From positions 62,001-126,000 of the forward strand of contig NZ_VOQF01000003.1 of assembly GCF_007994985.1 (NCBI RefSeq): a stretch of DNA of 64,000 bases, read 5' to 3'. A program made the translations under genes and the position numbers. This DNA comes from Metabacillus litoralis. Its GTDB lineage: Bacteria; Bacillota; Bacilli; Bacillales; Bacillaceae. Under the pieces are notes generated by a model. It was not told where the DNA came from. It worked only from the letters and a program-made list of their open reading frames with translations, and searched no databases. Of this stretch, positions 8,870 through 17,409 are shown one piece after another. The number at the start of each line of letters is the position of its first letter. The stretch's first letter is position 1.

Positions 8870-9425
8870 CTTTCATCAACCTCTTTAAATTTTAATAGTT
8901 AATTGTAGATTAAGCCAATCGCTTTTGATCAAGTTGATCATGTTAAGGTTGTTATGTACCATCCTTGGAAACATAAGCAGGCTTATATACTTAGTTCCTC
9001 ATTTGTTACAGATCTATCTTACTCTTTCTACTATTTAAATGCATTTTTATAATTTTACACCTAGCATTTGATTGTGACTACTATTTTATTTTTTATATGA
9101 TAAAACAGTAAATGTCAATTTTAACAATTTCTTCACTTACTTAAACAAAACAGCTCCTTCAGGTTATTATGACAAATTCTATTTAAAAGGTTATATTTCT
9201 CTTAGATAGCTCCACATTTATACTTTTGTCCAGTGCAAATTTATCGATTACGCATATACTATCATACACCTCAGCAGTAACAATTATATCTTCCTCATTA
9301 TATAGGACATTCTCAGGAGTGTCCTTTACTTTTTTTCTGTGTTGATTTGTTGTTCAAAACGTCCAATCAATCTATTAATTATCATCATATTATAAATTAA
9401 CCTCATCGTAAGGGAGGTGTAAAAT
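8870..9425. other. Intergenic region with an orphan terminator
   Basis: No coding region was found. It contains an orphan terminator-like hairpin at 9304-9337 (AGGACA ... TGTCCT followed by a T-rich tract on the plus strand) with no gene in front of it, and the ribosome site of the YjcZ gene at the right end. A short transcript ending at the orphan hairpin is possible. Confidence 0.5.
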
Positions 9426-9539
9426 ATGAGTGTAGGTGGATACGCAGGAGCTGGATTTGCTTTAATCGTAGTTCTATTTATCCTATTAATCATCGTTGGT
9501 GCTGGCGGATATGTCGGTGGTGGATACGGTGGTTATTAA
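9426..9539 (+). CDS. YjcZ-family small sporulation-associated protein (37 aa)
   Basis: MSVGGYAGAGFALIVVLFIL begins this 37-residue protein; the tail is glycine/tyrosine-rich (GAGGYVGGGYGGY). This Gly-Tyr plus single hydrophobic segment pattern is the YjcZ/YtxH-like small membrane protein family that is widespread in Bacillus and often present in many copies, with sporulation-linked expression known for some. AGGGAGGTG ribosome site at good spacing, and a strong terminator follows 9 bp after the stop codon, so it is a one-gene transcript. Confidence 0.88.
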   Translation: MSVGGYAGAGFALIVVLFILLIIVGAGGYVGGGYGGY

Positions 9540-9548
9540 ATAAGCTTG

Positions 9549-9592
9549 GCAGACTACTTTATTACTATAAAGTAGTCTGCTTCTGATCTTTT
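9549..9592 (+). terminator. Terminator of the YjcZ-family gene
   Basis: 13-bp perfect stem GCAGACTACTTTA / TAAAGTAGTCTGC, 6-nt loop, T-rich tail. Confidence 0.9.
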
Positions 9593-9612
9593 AACAGGTC
9601 ATTTTATATGTA

Positions 9613-9797
9613 GGCTCTGTTAAACTTTGTTGTTGATTTCCGTTACAGGCATTCGCTTTCCGCGGGCGGTCCGGGAGCCTCCTCGTAAGCTGCGCGCCTG
9701 CGGGGTCTCCCTATGACACGCTTCTCTCGCAGGAGTCTCATGCCTTCCACTCCAATCAACAATATGCTAAAAATCAACATTAAACTTTAACATAGCC
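9613..9797. mobile_element. 185-bp MITE-like element with 27-bp inverted ends and 8-bp target duplication
   Basis: Left end GGCTCTGTTAAACTTTG..., right end reading inward GGCTATGTTAAAGTTTA...; 23 of 27 positions match. The flanks carry the exact direct repeat TATATGTA (9605-9612 and 9798-9805). The interior is much richer in G+C than the surroundings and has no coding capacity. GG(C/T)TCTGTT-type ends with 8-bp duplications recall the IS6/IS26 family, so an IS6-like transposase may move it (inference). A solo left-end fragment is present near 60.0 kb. Confidence 0.82.
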
Positions 9798-9824
9798 TAT
9801 ATGTATACAAAAGATTTATTAGAA

Positions 9825-9864
9825 AAACAAAAAAGTGTATAAATCCCATATGGAACTTATACAC
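9825..9864 (-). terminator. Terminator of corA
   Basis: Minus strand: GTGTATAAGTTCC / GGGATTTATACAC stem with ATAT loop followed by TTTTTTGTTTTT. It lies 93 bp after the corA stop codon and just inside the flank of the MITE-like element. Confidence 0.88.
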
Positions 9865-9956
9865 CAATATTACTTGACTTTATATACGCTTTTTTACTGT
9901 ATTTGGTCTTTTTTTAAAATCTTACATCCTAGCCATAACTTACGAAAAAAACTCGA

Positions 9957-10895
9957 TTAAAAAAATCTTTTTCTCCAAAATATAATGGCAGTAACACTGG
10001 ATAATAGAAATGAAATAGTAATAGCAATTAAGAATGAATAATTATATTCTTGAAACGGGATAGATACATTCATTCCATAGAAGCTTGCTACCATTGTTGG
10101 TAGGGATAAAATAATAGTAAATGATGTTAAAAATTTCATAACAATATTCACATTATTGGAAATAATAGATGCAAATGCATCCATCATACCACTTAAGATG
10201 GAGGTATGTGTTTCAGCCATTTCAATTGCCTGCTGGTTTTCGATTATAACATCCTCTAATAATTCCTGATCATCTTCATACATTTTTAAATAATTGCTTT
10301 TTAACATTTTTTGCATAACAATATTATTTGATTTTAAAGAGGTTGTGAAATAAACTAAGCTTTTTTGTAAATTTAAAAGTGAAAAAAGTTCTTTGTTTCT
10401 CATCGATTGATGAAGCTCATTTTCAATTTTATCGATCTTTTTACTGATTTGTTTTAAATATCTTAAATATGAAGTTGACATTAAATATAGAATTTGAAAA
10501 GCAAATCTTGTTCGTTTATATGTGTGAAAGTTTTTTATTTTACCTTCTGAAAAAGCATGAAAAATTGGATTATCCTTTAAACAAACCGTAACAAAACAAT
10601 TTTTAGCAATAATTATTCCAAGTGGAATTGTATCATAAATAGATTGATCATTTTCATCCACAGATAATAAAGGGATATTTACGATAATTAATATATTCTC
10701 TCCATCTTTTTCAATTCTAGAACGCTCTTCTTCATCTAAAGGATCTCTTAAAAACTCAGGAACTATATCTAATTCTGATGAAACTTTCTGGATTTCTAGC
10801 TCATTAGGTGAAATTAAATTCACCCAGCATCCAGAAGAAATTTGATTATCTTCTCTTAATTGTCCTTCTTCATTTGACACTAAAATTTTTAACAT
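9957..10895 (-). CDS. corA: CorA-family divalent cation (Mg2+/Co2+) transporter
   Basis: 312-residue channel-forming transporter. A long cytoplasmic N-terminal domain with coiled helices (about residues 1-250) is followed by two C-terminal membrane segments, with the selectivity loop YGMNV just after the first, the defining CorA signature, and a short basic tail (FWRKRFF). Length is typical. AGGAGG ribosome site. It stands 28 bp downstream of a 40-codon reading frame that may act as a leader. Closest B. subtilis relative by architecture is YfjQ. Ion specificity cannot be read from sequence. Confidence 0.9.
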   Translation of the reverse strand: MLKILVSNEEGQLREDNQISSGCWVNLISPNELEIQKVSSELDIVPEFLRDPLDEEERSRIEKDGENILIIVNIPLLSVDENDQSIYDTIPLGIIIAKNCFVTVCLKDNPIFHAFSEGKIKNFHTYKRTRFAFQILYLMSTSYLRYLKQISKKIDKIENELHQSMRNKELFSLLNLQKSLVYFTTSLKSNNIVMQKMLKSNYLKMYEDDQELLEDVIIENQQAIEMAETHTSILSGMMDAFASIISNNVNIVMKFLTSFTIILSLPTMVASFYGMNVSIPFQEYNYSFLIAITISFLLSSVTAIIFWRKRFF

Positions 10896-10923
10896 AATTA
10901 AACCTCCTCTATTTGTGAGAAAG

Positions 10924-11046
10924 TCAAAAAAAACGCCATAAAAAAAGTGAATTTTTACTTGTATCCATACTCTTAAGAAATGACTCCTTATTGACTATCC
11001 TATTTGATGAATCTGGTTCTGGTTCGTTCAAGTTATAACTACTCAT
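10924..11046 (-). CDS. 40-codon small ORF upstream of corA, possible magnesium-responsive leader peptide
   Basis: AAAGGAG ribosome site and ATG start; the peptide begins MSSYNLNEPEPDSSNR and ends SLFLWRFF. The stop codon is 28 bp before corA, in the same direction. The early acidic-proline run EPEPD resembles the ribosome-destabilising sequences of the Salmonella MgtL leader, and a leader frame (corL) is known before Salmonella corA. No homologue recognised; it could instead be an ordinary small protein gene. The link to Mg2+ control is inference from position and composition. Confidence 0.55.
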   Translation of the reverse strand: MSSYNLNEPEPDSSNRIVNKESFLKSMDTSKNSLFLWRFF

Positions 11047-11309
11047 AAAAATTCAACTCCTTTATTTAACTAATCATTTTATTATCCTATTGTACTTTAA
11101 GTTTTCTATTTTGTAACTAAACGAAACAAACCGTTTCTTATTTAAAATTGAAACCAAGTAAAAACAAGACACATCTCATTTTATTAAATATGCCTTGGAC
11201 TAAAAAAAATATATATAAGAGATTTAGATTCAATTTAATTAAAGAATGAGCGTTAAGTCTCTCAAAGAGATCGAGACTTGAAGAGAAATGGGATGAGATA
11301 AAAACAATT

Positions 11310-11948
11310 CTATTTAATCACTTTCGAAACAGTCATACCATCACCTATAGGTATAAGGACTGATTCCAATTGTGGATGATTAGCAACCTTTTCATTGAAT
11401 TTTTTCATTATTTCAGTATATGGCTTTGGTTGAACATCATCATCTGCAACACTGCCACGGACAAGCACGTTATCAGTAACGATTAACGCACCTAATTCTG
11501 CAAGTTTAATACAGTATTCTAGATAGTTGTCATAATTAATTTTATCAGCATCTATAAAGCAAAAATCAAACCTTTGTTTTTCTATTAATAGCTTTTCTAA
11601 GCTATGTAGTGCTTCACCTGTAATATATGAAACTTGAGCACCAAAACCTGCTTTAGATAAATTAGTATGTGCTAACTTTGCGTACTTTTCTTCTAATTCA
11701 AGTGAAGTTATTCTCCCTTCACTTGTAAATCCTCTTGCAAGACAAATTCCACTATAGCCTCCAAGAGCCCCAATTTCCAACACATTTTTAGCTCCTGAAA
11801 TTGATATCAGCATAGATAAAAGTTTTCCAGATGACGGAGAAACCGATATAGCAGGCATTTCATTCTCTTCTATTGATAAAATAACTTCTTCCAAAATAGT
11901 GTCTTGTTTTGTAAATATTGAATCTATATACCGATTAATTTTCTTCAT
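11310..11948 (-). CDS. SAM-dependent O-methyltransferase (caffeoyl-CoA OMT-like family)
   Basis: 212 residues. Motif I of class I methyltransferases is visible as VLEIGALGGYSGICLA, followed by the acidic ribose-binding residue in ITSLELEEKYAKLA and the metal-binding DADKINYDNYLEYC, as in the metal-dependent small-molecule OMT family that also holds the tRNA methyltransferase TrmR. Substrate unknown. ATG chosen because the upstream TTG sits too close to its AGAAAGG. The start overlaps the 3' end of the preceding small gene by 14 bp, so the two are translationally coupled. Confidence 0.85.
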   Translation of the reverse strand: MKKINRYIDSIFTKQDTILEEVILSIEENEMPAISVSPSSGKLLSMLISISGAKNVLEIGALGGYSGICLARGFTSEGRITSLELEEKYAKLAHTNLSKAGFGAQVSYITGEALHSLEKLLIEKQRFDFCFIDADKINYDNYLEYCIKLAELGALIVTDNVLVRGSVADDDVQPKPYTEIMKKFNEKVANHPQLESVLIPIGDGMTVSKVIK

Positions 11949-12321
11949 TAAAATCAAGACCTTTCTGGTTAGATTCTAATAGCTTCTCACCCTTACTTTT
12001 TTCAGAAGAATATCCTTTGCCCTTTTTGAATGATTCTAGTGACTCACCTTCTTGAATTTCAAATAATTGTGTAAACTCGTTGATGACCATATCAATCGCT
12101 TTTAATTCACCTACTATAACTTGATGAATAGATTGAAATTCTGGTTGATCTAATTGTTGCTTTATTGTTGATCTTTTAACATTCATCATTTCTAAAAAAG
12201 CTAGTGCTCTTCCTCTTCGAAACGTTTTAGGTCCTCGGTGATGTGAAGGATGTCCTTTTCCTTTAAACCGATCTCCCCTAAGATGTTCTTTGTTTTTATG
12301 ATTTTCCAAATCTTCCTTCAT
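11935..12321 (-). CDS. Small basic protein coupled to the O-methyltransferase, possible regulator
   Basis: 128 residues; I cannot assign a family with certainty. The first 40 residues are rich in His, Arg, Lys and Gly (GHPSHHRGPKTFRRGRA), followed by a predicted helical region (FLEMMNVKRSTIKQQLDQPE ... ELKAIDMVINEFTQLFEI) and a charged tail. ATG with AAGGAG 8 nt upstream. Two TGTATACA octamers one helical turn apart sit directly before its ribosome site, suggesting tight control, perhaps by itself. It overlaps the methyltransferase gene. The arrangement suggests a regulator/enzyme pair, but this is inference. Confidence 0.7.
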   Translation of the reverse strand: MKEDLENHKNKEHLRGDRFKGKGHPSHHRGPKTFRRGRALAFLEMMNVKRSTIKQQLDQPEFQSIHQVIVGELKAIDMVINEFTQLFEIQEGESLESFKKGKGYSSEKSKGEKLLESNQKGLDFNEEN

Positions 12322-12336
12322 GAAAATCACTCCTTA

Positions 12337-12354
12337 TGTATACAAATGTATACA
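12337..12354. promoter_or_regulatory. Paired TGTATACA operator
   Basis: Two identical palindromic octamers TGTATACA, 10 bp centre to centre, immediately upstream of the AAGGAG ribosome site of the small-protein/methyltransferase pair. Spacing of one helical turn is typical of a site for a dimer of dimers. Confidence 0.6.
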
Positions 12355-12513
12355 ATTGGTCAACAAACTTTTAATTGTAGTGATTTATTCTATTTACACT
12401 AAATAGACGCTGAACATATATAAAGAAATCACCCATAAAGTCGAATAATCAAATATAATTCTAAACTAATAAATAGATAATAATGCTTACTCAAAATCAG
12501 TAAATCTGGAAAA

Positions 12514-12680
12514 GTTAGTCCGTTCCATTATGCAAAAGACGATTACTTTCAACTAGTTCTTAAAAATAGTATTAAAATAAAGAATCTATTGAAAAAAGCA
12601 AATAAACCCGAACTATTAGGCAAAAGATTAAGTGAACTAATTCCTAATAATTCGAGTTTTTATTAGCTTAAATACTTATG
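12514..12680. repeat. Hairpin-repeat family copy 1, decayed longer element
   Basis: Stem ACCCGAACTATTAGG (12606-12620) / CCTAATAATTCGAGT (12643-12657), with conserved flank ATTAGCTTAAATACTTATG to the right. To the left, blocks such as ACTAGTTCTTA and CCGTTCCATTA match, in inverse orientation, the composite element near 46.4 kb, so this is a shortened and diverged copy of it. The conserved flank supplies the stop codon of the adjacent acetyltransferase gene, and the hairpin probably ends its transcription. Confidence 0.75.
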
Positions 12681-13576
12681 ATTTTATTACTTTTAGTTAA
12701 CTTATAGTAATCCATTTTAGATTGTTCAACAAAACCACAAGATTTATAGAGATTTAAAGCGGTTTTATTCTTAACAGCCACTTGAAGCATGATTTCCTTA
12801 ACCTGTTTTTCTTTTAATTTATTTACTGCCTTTAATATTATCTCTTTTCCAAAACCTTTTCTTCGATATTGCGGCAAAACTCCTAATCCATAAATACCAC
12901 CTATACCATCATCAACACCTATTTGCACTTTTCCTACAACTTCCTCACCTAGCTCTACAATATAGATATCAACACCTCGCCTCGCTTCTTCTTCAGGAGA
13001 AATTAGGTCAGTAGCATCTAAAATCATATCGAAATAAATTGCGTTTTGTCTTGCAATTTCCAAAGCATCTTTATTAGTTGCTTTTCTAAATGTTAATACA
13101 TCTGATTCAAATTCATTTTTTATTAACTCTTTCTTTAAAAACATTTCATATTCAGAGTTATCATACTGTGCGCTAGTTTGCTTGATAAACTCTATCCCTG
13201 AAAAGGAGTTATGATCACTTAATAAAAGCATATCCTGTATTTTTCTTTTGTGCCACTCATCTTTTACTAAAGAAAATAACCGATTGAACACACCCATTCT
13301 TCTATAATGAGGATGAACCAAACCATTTACTTCTAAGGCTTCACCACTAAATTGACAAATACCAATATAGCCTATTAGAGTTTTGTCATCATAAAACATA
13401 AATTCATTAATTCTTTCTGTGTTATCTGATTTTACAGATGATTTCATTTTATAATCAAGTTCAAGCTTCAATGTTATATCTTCTTCCAAACAATATTTCA
13501 TAAGATCTTTTATGTCTTCATAATCTTCTTGGGTTAAATGACTTTTTAATTTTATACTCGGTTGTTGGATCTTCAT
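12668..13576 (-). CDS. Tandem GNAT-domain N-acetyltransferase
   Basis: 302 residues with two GNAT folds. N-terminal domain: acetyl-CoA loop region VHPHYRRMGVFNRLFS around residue 95. C-terminal domain: LGVLPQYRRKGFGKEI plus the LYKSCGFVEQSK end motif, a complete R/Q-x-x-G-x-G/A site. Substrate unknown. ATG with an AAGGAG somewhat far upstream (13 nt). The last codons and stop lie inside a dispersed hairpin repeat, so the C-terminus may have been altered by that insertion. Confidence 0.85.
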   Translation of the reverse strand: MKIQQPSIKLKSHLTQEDYEDIKDLMKYCLEEDITLKLELDYKMKSSVKSDNTERINEFMFYDDKTLIGYIGICQFSGEALEVNGLVHPHYRRMGVFNRLFSLVKDEWHKRKIQDMLLLSDHNSFSGIEFIKQTSAQYDNSEYEMFLKKELIKNEFESDVLTFRKATNKDALEIARQNAIYFDMILDATDLISPEEEARRGVDIYIVELGEEVVGKVQIGVDDGIGGIYGLGVLPQYRRKGFGKEIILKAVNKLKEKQVKEIMLQVAVKNKTALNLYKSCGFVEQSKMDYYKLTKSNKIISI

Positions 13577-13677
13577 TTATTAATCTTTTCTCCTTATCAA
13601 TTAGGAAATGACTTAATAATTTCTATGCATTCTTATGTACTTCATTATTCTAATTACATCAGGTATAACAAAATAAA

Positions 13678-14655
13678 CTATTTTACACTCAAAATAATCT
13701 TCCCAATATTTTTGTTACCTTCCATGTATTCATGGGCTTCTTTAATCTTTTCTAGTGGCAGGACTTTGTCAATAATAGGTTTAATTTGTTCTGATATAAA
13801 AAGTGGCACAACTTTTTGTTCAAATTCTTCTGTTAGTTGTTTTTTATATTCGTCACTTCTCGGAGTAAGAAGTGTTGCCTTTAATTGAATTCTTTTCATT
13901 AGTAAATTCATTAAATTTACTTTTTCAACTACTGGACCACCTAAGATTCCGATTAAAATCCAGCGACCATCTGTGTTCATACTCTTTAAATTTTTTTCCC
14001 AATAAGAGGCACCTACAAAATCTAATATGACATCAACACCCTTTCCATTTGTTGCCTTTAATACCTCTTCCTCAAAAGCTTGTTCTTTATAATTGATACA
14101 TATATCAGCACCAAGTGAACAACAAAAATTAACTTTTTCGGTTGAACCTGCTGTGGCTATTATTTTTGCTTTCGTCATTTTTTTAGCTAGTTGAATAGCA
14201 GCTGTTCCTACACCACTTGCTCCAGCATGTATAAGGACTGTTTCATCATCCTTTAATTCCCCTAACCAAAATAATGTTTGATAAGCAGTTAAAAAGACTT
14301 CTGGAATTGCCGCTGCTTGTTCAAAGGATAGGTGATCTGGAACAATCATTATCCGGTTAGCAGGCATTGTGACATACTCAGCATAACCACCACCATTTAC
14401 AAGTCCCATAACCCTAGTTCCTATCTTAATTTTTGCTTCTTCTGTTGTTTCAACTACTTCTCCTGCAACCTCAATACCTAATATAGGATTTTCCAAATAC
14501 CCTGCTTTCCCTTCTCTTGCTATAATATCTGAACGATTTATTGCAGATGCTTTTACTTTTATTACAACTTCACCGTTTTTTGGTGTAGGCATTGGATAAT
14601 CCGCTACTATTAATTGATCAGCACCACCAGGTTGTTTTACTATTACTGCTTTCAT
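13678..14655 (-). CDS. Zinc-independent quinone oxidoreductase (MDR superfamily, NAD(P)H dependent)
   Basis: 325 residues starting MKAVIVKQPGG. The N-terminal GroES-like domain contains AINRSDIIAREG, the quinone reductase family signature, and the Rossmann domain has the nucleotide site HAGASGVGTAAIQLAKK. Cysteine zinc ligands of true alcohol dehydrogenases are absent. It resembles the PIG3/TP53I3-type quinone reductases. The start is the ATG with AAGGAG 8 nt upstream; a longer reading by 23 codons lacks a ribosome site. It stands alone. Confidence 0.88.
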   Translation of the reverse strand: MKAVIVKQPGGADQLIVADYPMPTPKNGEVVIKVKASAINRSDIIAREGKAGYLENPILGIEVAGEVVETTEEAKIKIGTRVMGLVNGGGYAEYVTMPANRIMIVPDHLSFEQAAAIPEVFLTAYQTLFWLGELKDDETVLIHAGASGVGTAAIQLAKKMTKAKIIATAGSTEKVNFCCSLGADICINYKEQAFEEEVLKATNGKGVDVILDFVGASYWEKNLKSMNTDGRWILIGILGGPVVEKVNLMNLLMKRIQLKATLLTPRSDEYKKQLTEEFEQKVVPLFISEQIKPIIDKVLPLEKIKEAHEYMEGNKNIGKIILSVK

Positions 14656-14921
14656 ATTTCTTTCTCCTTTCAAGGCATAAAAACCTCTATTTAAAGTTAG
14701 TTTAAAGTATCCAAAGCCAGACATCTAACCTTTCACTAACATGATAATTCTTTTATTATTCATACATTCCTTTTCAAGAAAATCTATTCTCTTTCCTCTA
14801 TTTCACTTCAATATTTATATTTCACTATGTACTTGTTAGAAACCAATAATCCCAATTTTCTTCATAGAAAACTACTAAATATGATATCATCTCTATGATA
14901 TGTTCATTAGGAGGATTTTGT

Positions 14922-16058
14922 TTGAATTGGTTAGTTAAAAAGTATAAAGAAATATCAAATAAACATAAAGGATTTTACTTTTTTATTGGGTTTTGTTTTA
15001 TTTTCTCCATGGTTTTTGTACATAATAATCATTTATTTTATGAACGTTCCATTGCAAAAGTCAAAGAAGCAAAACTACAAGAAACAGTTGATGTGACAGA
15101 TATTCATGGAAATGAGGATAAGCTATTCACGCAAAATATTATAGCCGAATTAAAAAATGGAGAAAATAAGGGAGAACTGATCTCCTTAACGAATGAGTAT
15201 TCATTATCAGGTGCGTATGACCAAGAGTACCATGTTGGAAATGAGTTGTTCGTATCAATAGATTCCACGGAAGATAGTACTACTTTATCTGGATCGATCA
15301 GAGATGTAAAACGTGATAAATACATACTGTTTATCTCCTGGATTTTTATATTTGTTTTACTTATTGTTGGGAAAAAACAAGGACTTCTTTCAATCATAAG
15401 TTTAATTGTCAATGCTGCACTATTATCTTTTGCATTAGATATTTATTTGAATACCTCAGGAATTAGTTTGTTATTTCTTTGCAGTATAAGTGCGATATTA
15501 TTTACAATTATTTCTTTATTACTTGTTAATGGTTTAAATGGGAAAACATATGCAGCAATAATTGCTACCTTACTTGGAACATCTAGTTCACTTATTATAA
15601 CTATTTTAGTTATGTTTCTAACGTCAGAGAAGGGATTACGTTATGAAGAAATGCAGTTTCTTACTCAACCGCCTCAAATTGTGTTTATGGCAGGAGTTTT
15701 AGTGGGATCTCTTGGAGCGGTAATGGATGTCGCAATAACCATGTCATCTTCCATTTTTGGATTATTTGAAGAGAATAATAAAATATCAATTAAAGCTCTA
15801 AAAAAATCCGGTTTAGAAATTGGAAAGGATATAATGGGTACGATGACAAATATCTTGTTTTTCGCTTATGTTAGTGGTTCCATTCCAATGCTCGTTTTAT
15901 TTTTAAAAAATGCTTCGCCCTTGGGCTATACTTTATCCATGAATCTCTCTTTAGAACTAACTCGGGCCTTAGCAGGTGGTATTGGAATTGTTTTAACGAT
16001 TCCATTAGGCTTATACACATCTCTTTTTTTCATTAATAGAATGAGGGCAAAAATATGA
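14922..16058 (+). CDS. YibE/F-family membrane protein, first of a pair
   Basis: 378 residues. TTG start 7 nt after AGGAGG. A first hydrophobic segment near residue 20 is followed by an extracytoplasmic domain of about 100 residues, then seven or so membrane helices (from FISWIFIFVLLIVGKKQGLL). The motif MDVAITMSSSIFGL with GKDIMGTMTNILFFAYV is the hallmark of the YibE/F family, whose role is not established. Its last 4 bases overlap the start of a second YibE/F gene, so both are likely made together, perhaps as one complex. Confidence 0.87.
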   Translation: MNWLVKKYKEISNKHKGFYFFIGFCFIFSMVFVHNNHLFYERSIAKVKEAKLQETVDVTDIHGNEDKLFTQNIIAELKNGENKGELISLTNEYSLSGAYDQEYHVGNELFVSIDSTEDSTTLSGSIRDVKRDKYILFISWIFIFVLLIVGKKQGLLSIISLIVNAALLSFALDIYLNTSGISLLFLCSISAILFTIISLLLVNGLNGKTYAAIIATLLGTSSSLIITILVMFLTSEKGLRYEEMQFLTQPPQIVFMAGVLVGSLGAVMDVAITMSSSIFGLFEENNKISIKALKKSGLEIGKDIMGTMTNILFFAYVSGSIPMLVLFLKNASPLGYTLSMNLSLELTRALAGGIGIVLTIPLGLYTSLFFINRMRAKI

Positions 16059-16828
16059 ATGTACTACTAGTATTAGGCGCAATTTTATTTATTTTAATGG
16101 TAGCTATTGGTGGGAAAAAGGGAGCTCGTTCCTTCATTGGCTTATTTCTAAACTTTATTGTGCTTTTTCTAACCACTCTATTTATGACAGATCCCAATGC
16201 GGATCCAATTATTTTAACAATAATAGCTAGTGCATTTATTAGTTGTATCAATTTATTCTATATTAATGGAGTAAACGATAAAACCAAAACTGCATTTCTC
16301 TCTACAATTCTTACACTATCAATTTTACTGTTACTTATTACTTTGGTAACAAAATACACAATGACTCAGGGATTTGGTGAAGAAGAAACAGGCGAATTTG
16401 GAGCATTTTCACTTTACATAGGCGTGGACTTTGTAAAGATAGGTGCTTCAATGATCATAATGAGTACAATCGGGGCAATTATTGATGTTGCCATTTCAAT
16501 TTCCTCTCCAATGCGTGAAATGTTAATTCATAACCCTTTAATGGAAAGAAGAGCATTATTTAAATCTGGTATTACGATCGGAAGAGATATTTTAGGTACA
16601 AATACAAACACTTTATTTTTTGCCTTCTTTGGAAGTTATTTAGGGTTACTTATATGGTTTAAAGATTTATCATATTCCTTCGGAGAAGTTATCAATTCAA
16701 AAGTATTTAGCGCAGAATTGATTACGATCCTTTGTGCTGGTATTGGCGTTGCACTTGTTATTCCAATAGCATCTTGGATAACTGCCTATTTTTTCGTAAA
16801 GGCCAGAGATAAAAATAACATGATATAA
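16055..16828 (+). CDS. YibE/F-family membrane protein, second of a pair
   Basis: 257 residues, almost entirely hydrophobic, about seven membrane helices, lacking the N-terminal extracytoplasmic domain of its neighbour. The family motif recurs as IDVAISISSPMREM and GRDILGTNTNTLFFAFFG. ATGA overlap with the preceding gene indicates translational coupling. The pair is the usual Firmicutes arrangement (one long, one short YibE/F protein). Function unknown. Confidence 0.87.
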   Translation: MNVLLVLGAILFILMVAIGGKKGARSFIGLFLNFIVLFLTTLFMTDPNADPIILTIIASAFISCINLFYINGVNDKTKTAFLSTILTLSILLLLITLVTKYTMTQGFGEEETGEFGAFSLYIGVDFVKIGASMIIMSTIGAIIDVAISISSPMREMLIHNPLMERRALFKSGITIGRDILGTNTNTLFFAFFGSYLGLLIWFKDLSYSFGEVINSKVFSAELITILCAGIGVALVIPIASWITAYFFVKARDKNNMI

Positions 16829-16929
16829 CTAAAAAAGTAATGTTTATACAATTTAAAGGTTGCTTTCCTTGAATTGAACTGCCAGAATTAAGAGGATATA
16901 GTTTTTTACGAAAGGTAAATGGTGACCAC

Positions 16930-17355
16930 ATGATTGAAGTAAAAAATTCAACACTTAGTACAGGAGAATTTACTCGAGGCGTATTTGCAACAAGAGATAT
17001 TGCAAAAGGTGAGCTTTTACATGAAGCTCCTGTTATAGCATATCCAAATGAACAACATGAGTTGATCGAGCAAACTTTATTAGCTGATTATGCATTTGAG
17101 TATGGTATAAATCATACATGTATACTTTTAGGTTATGGGATGATGTTTAATCATTCTTATGAACCAAATGCAACATATGATATTAATTTCCCAAATCATA
17201 CTTTTGATTTTTTTGCTTATAGAGATATAAAAGCCGGAGAAGAGATTTTAATAAACTATAATGGTGAAGTCGATAATGATGATCCGCTCTGGTTTAACGA
17301 AGATTATGACGAAGCTGTTGCTAAAATAGCAGCTGAAGAAGCTGAAAAGAAATAA
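16930..17355 (+). CDS. SET-domain protein (putative protein-lysine methyltransferase)
   Basis: 141 residues forming little more than a SET domain: N-terminal STGEFTRGVFATRDIAKGE, the pseudoknot motif MMFNHSYEPNATYDI (canonical NHS..PN) and GEEILINYNGE (canonical GEEl.i.Y). Residues that bind SAM and shape the lysine channel are therefore kept. Bacillus relatives are small, stand-alone and uncharacterised; a bacterial protein substrate is likely. The acidic, alanine-rich tail ends EEAEKK. Followed by a bidirectional terminator. Confidence 0.88.
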   Translation: MIEVKNSTLSTGEFTRGVFATRDIAKGELLHEAPVIAYPNEQHELIEQTLLADYAFEYGINHTCILLGYGMMFNHSYEPNATYDINFPNHTFDFFAYRDIKAGEEILINYNGEVDNDDPLWFNEDYDEAVAKIAAEEAEKK

Positions 17356-17409
17356 AAAAATGAGCGTATCAACAATTAGGGTATCATTTGTTGGTACGCT
17401 CATTTTTTT
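17354..17409. terminator. Bidirectional terminator between convergent genes
   Basis: Long stem AAAAAAATGAGCGTA-CAACAA / TTGTTG-TACGCTCATTTTTTT, serving the SET gene on the plus strand and the SRPBCC gene on the minus strand. Confidence 0.9.
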
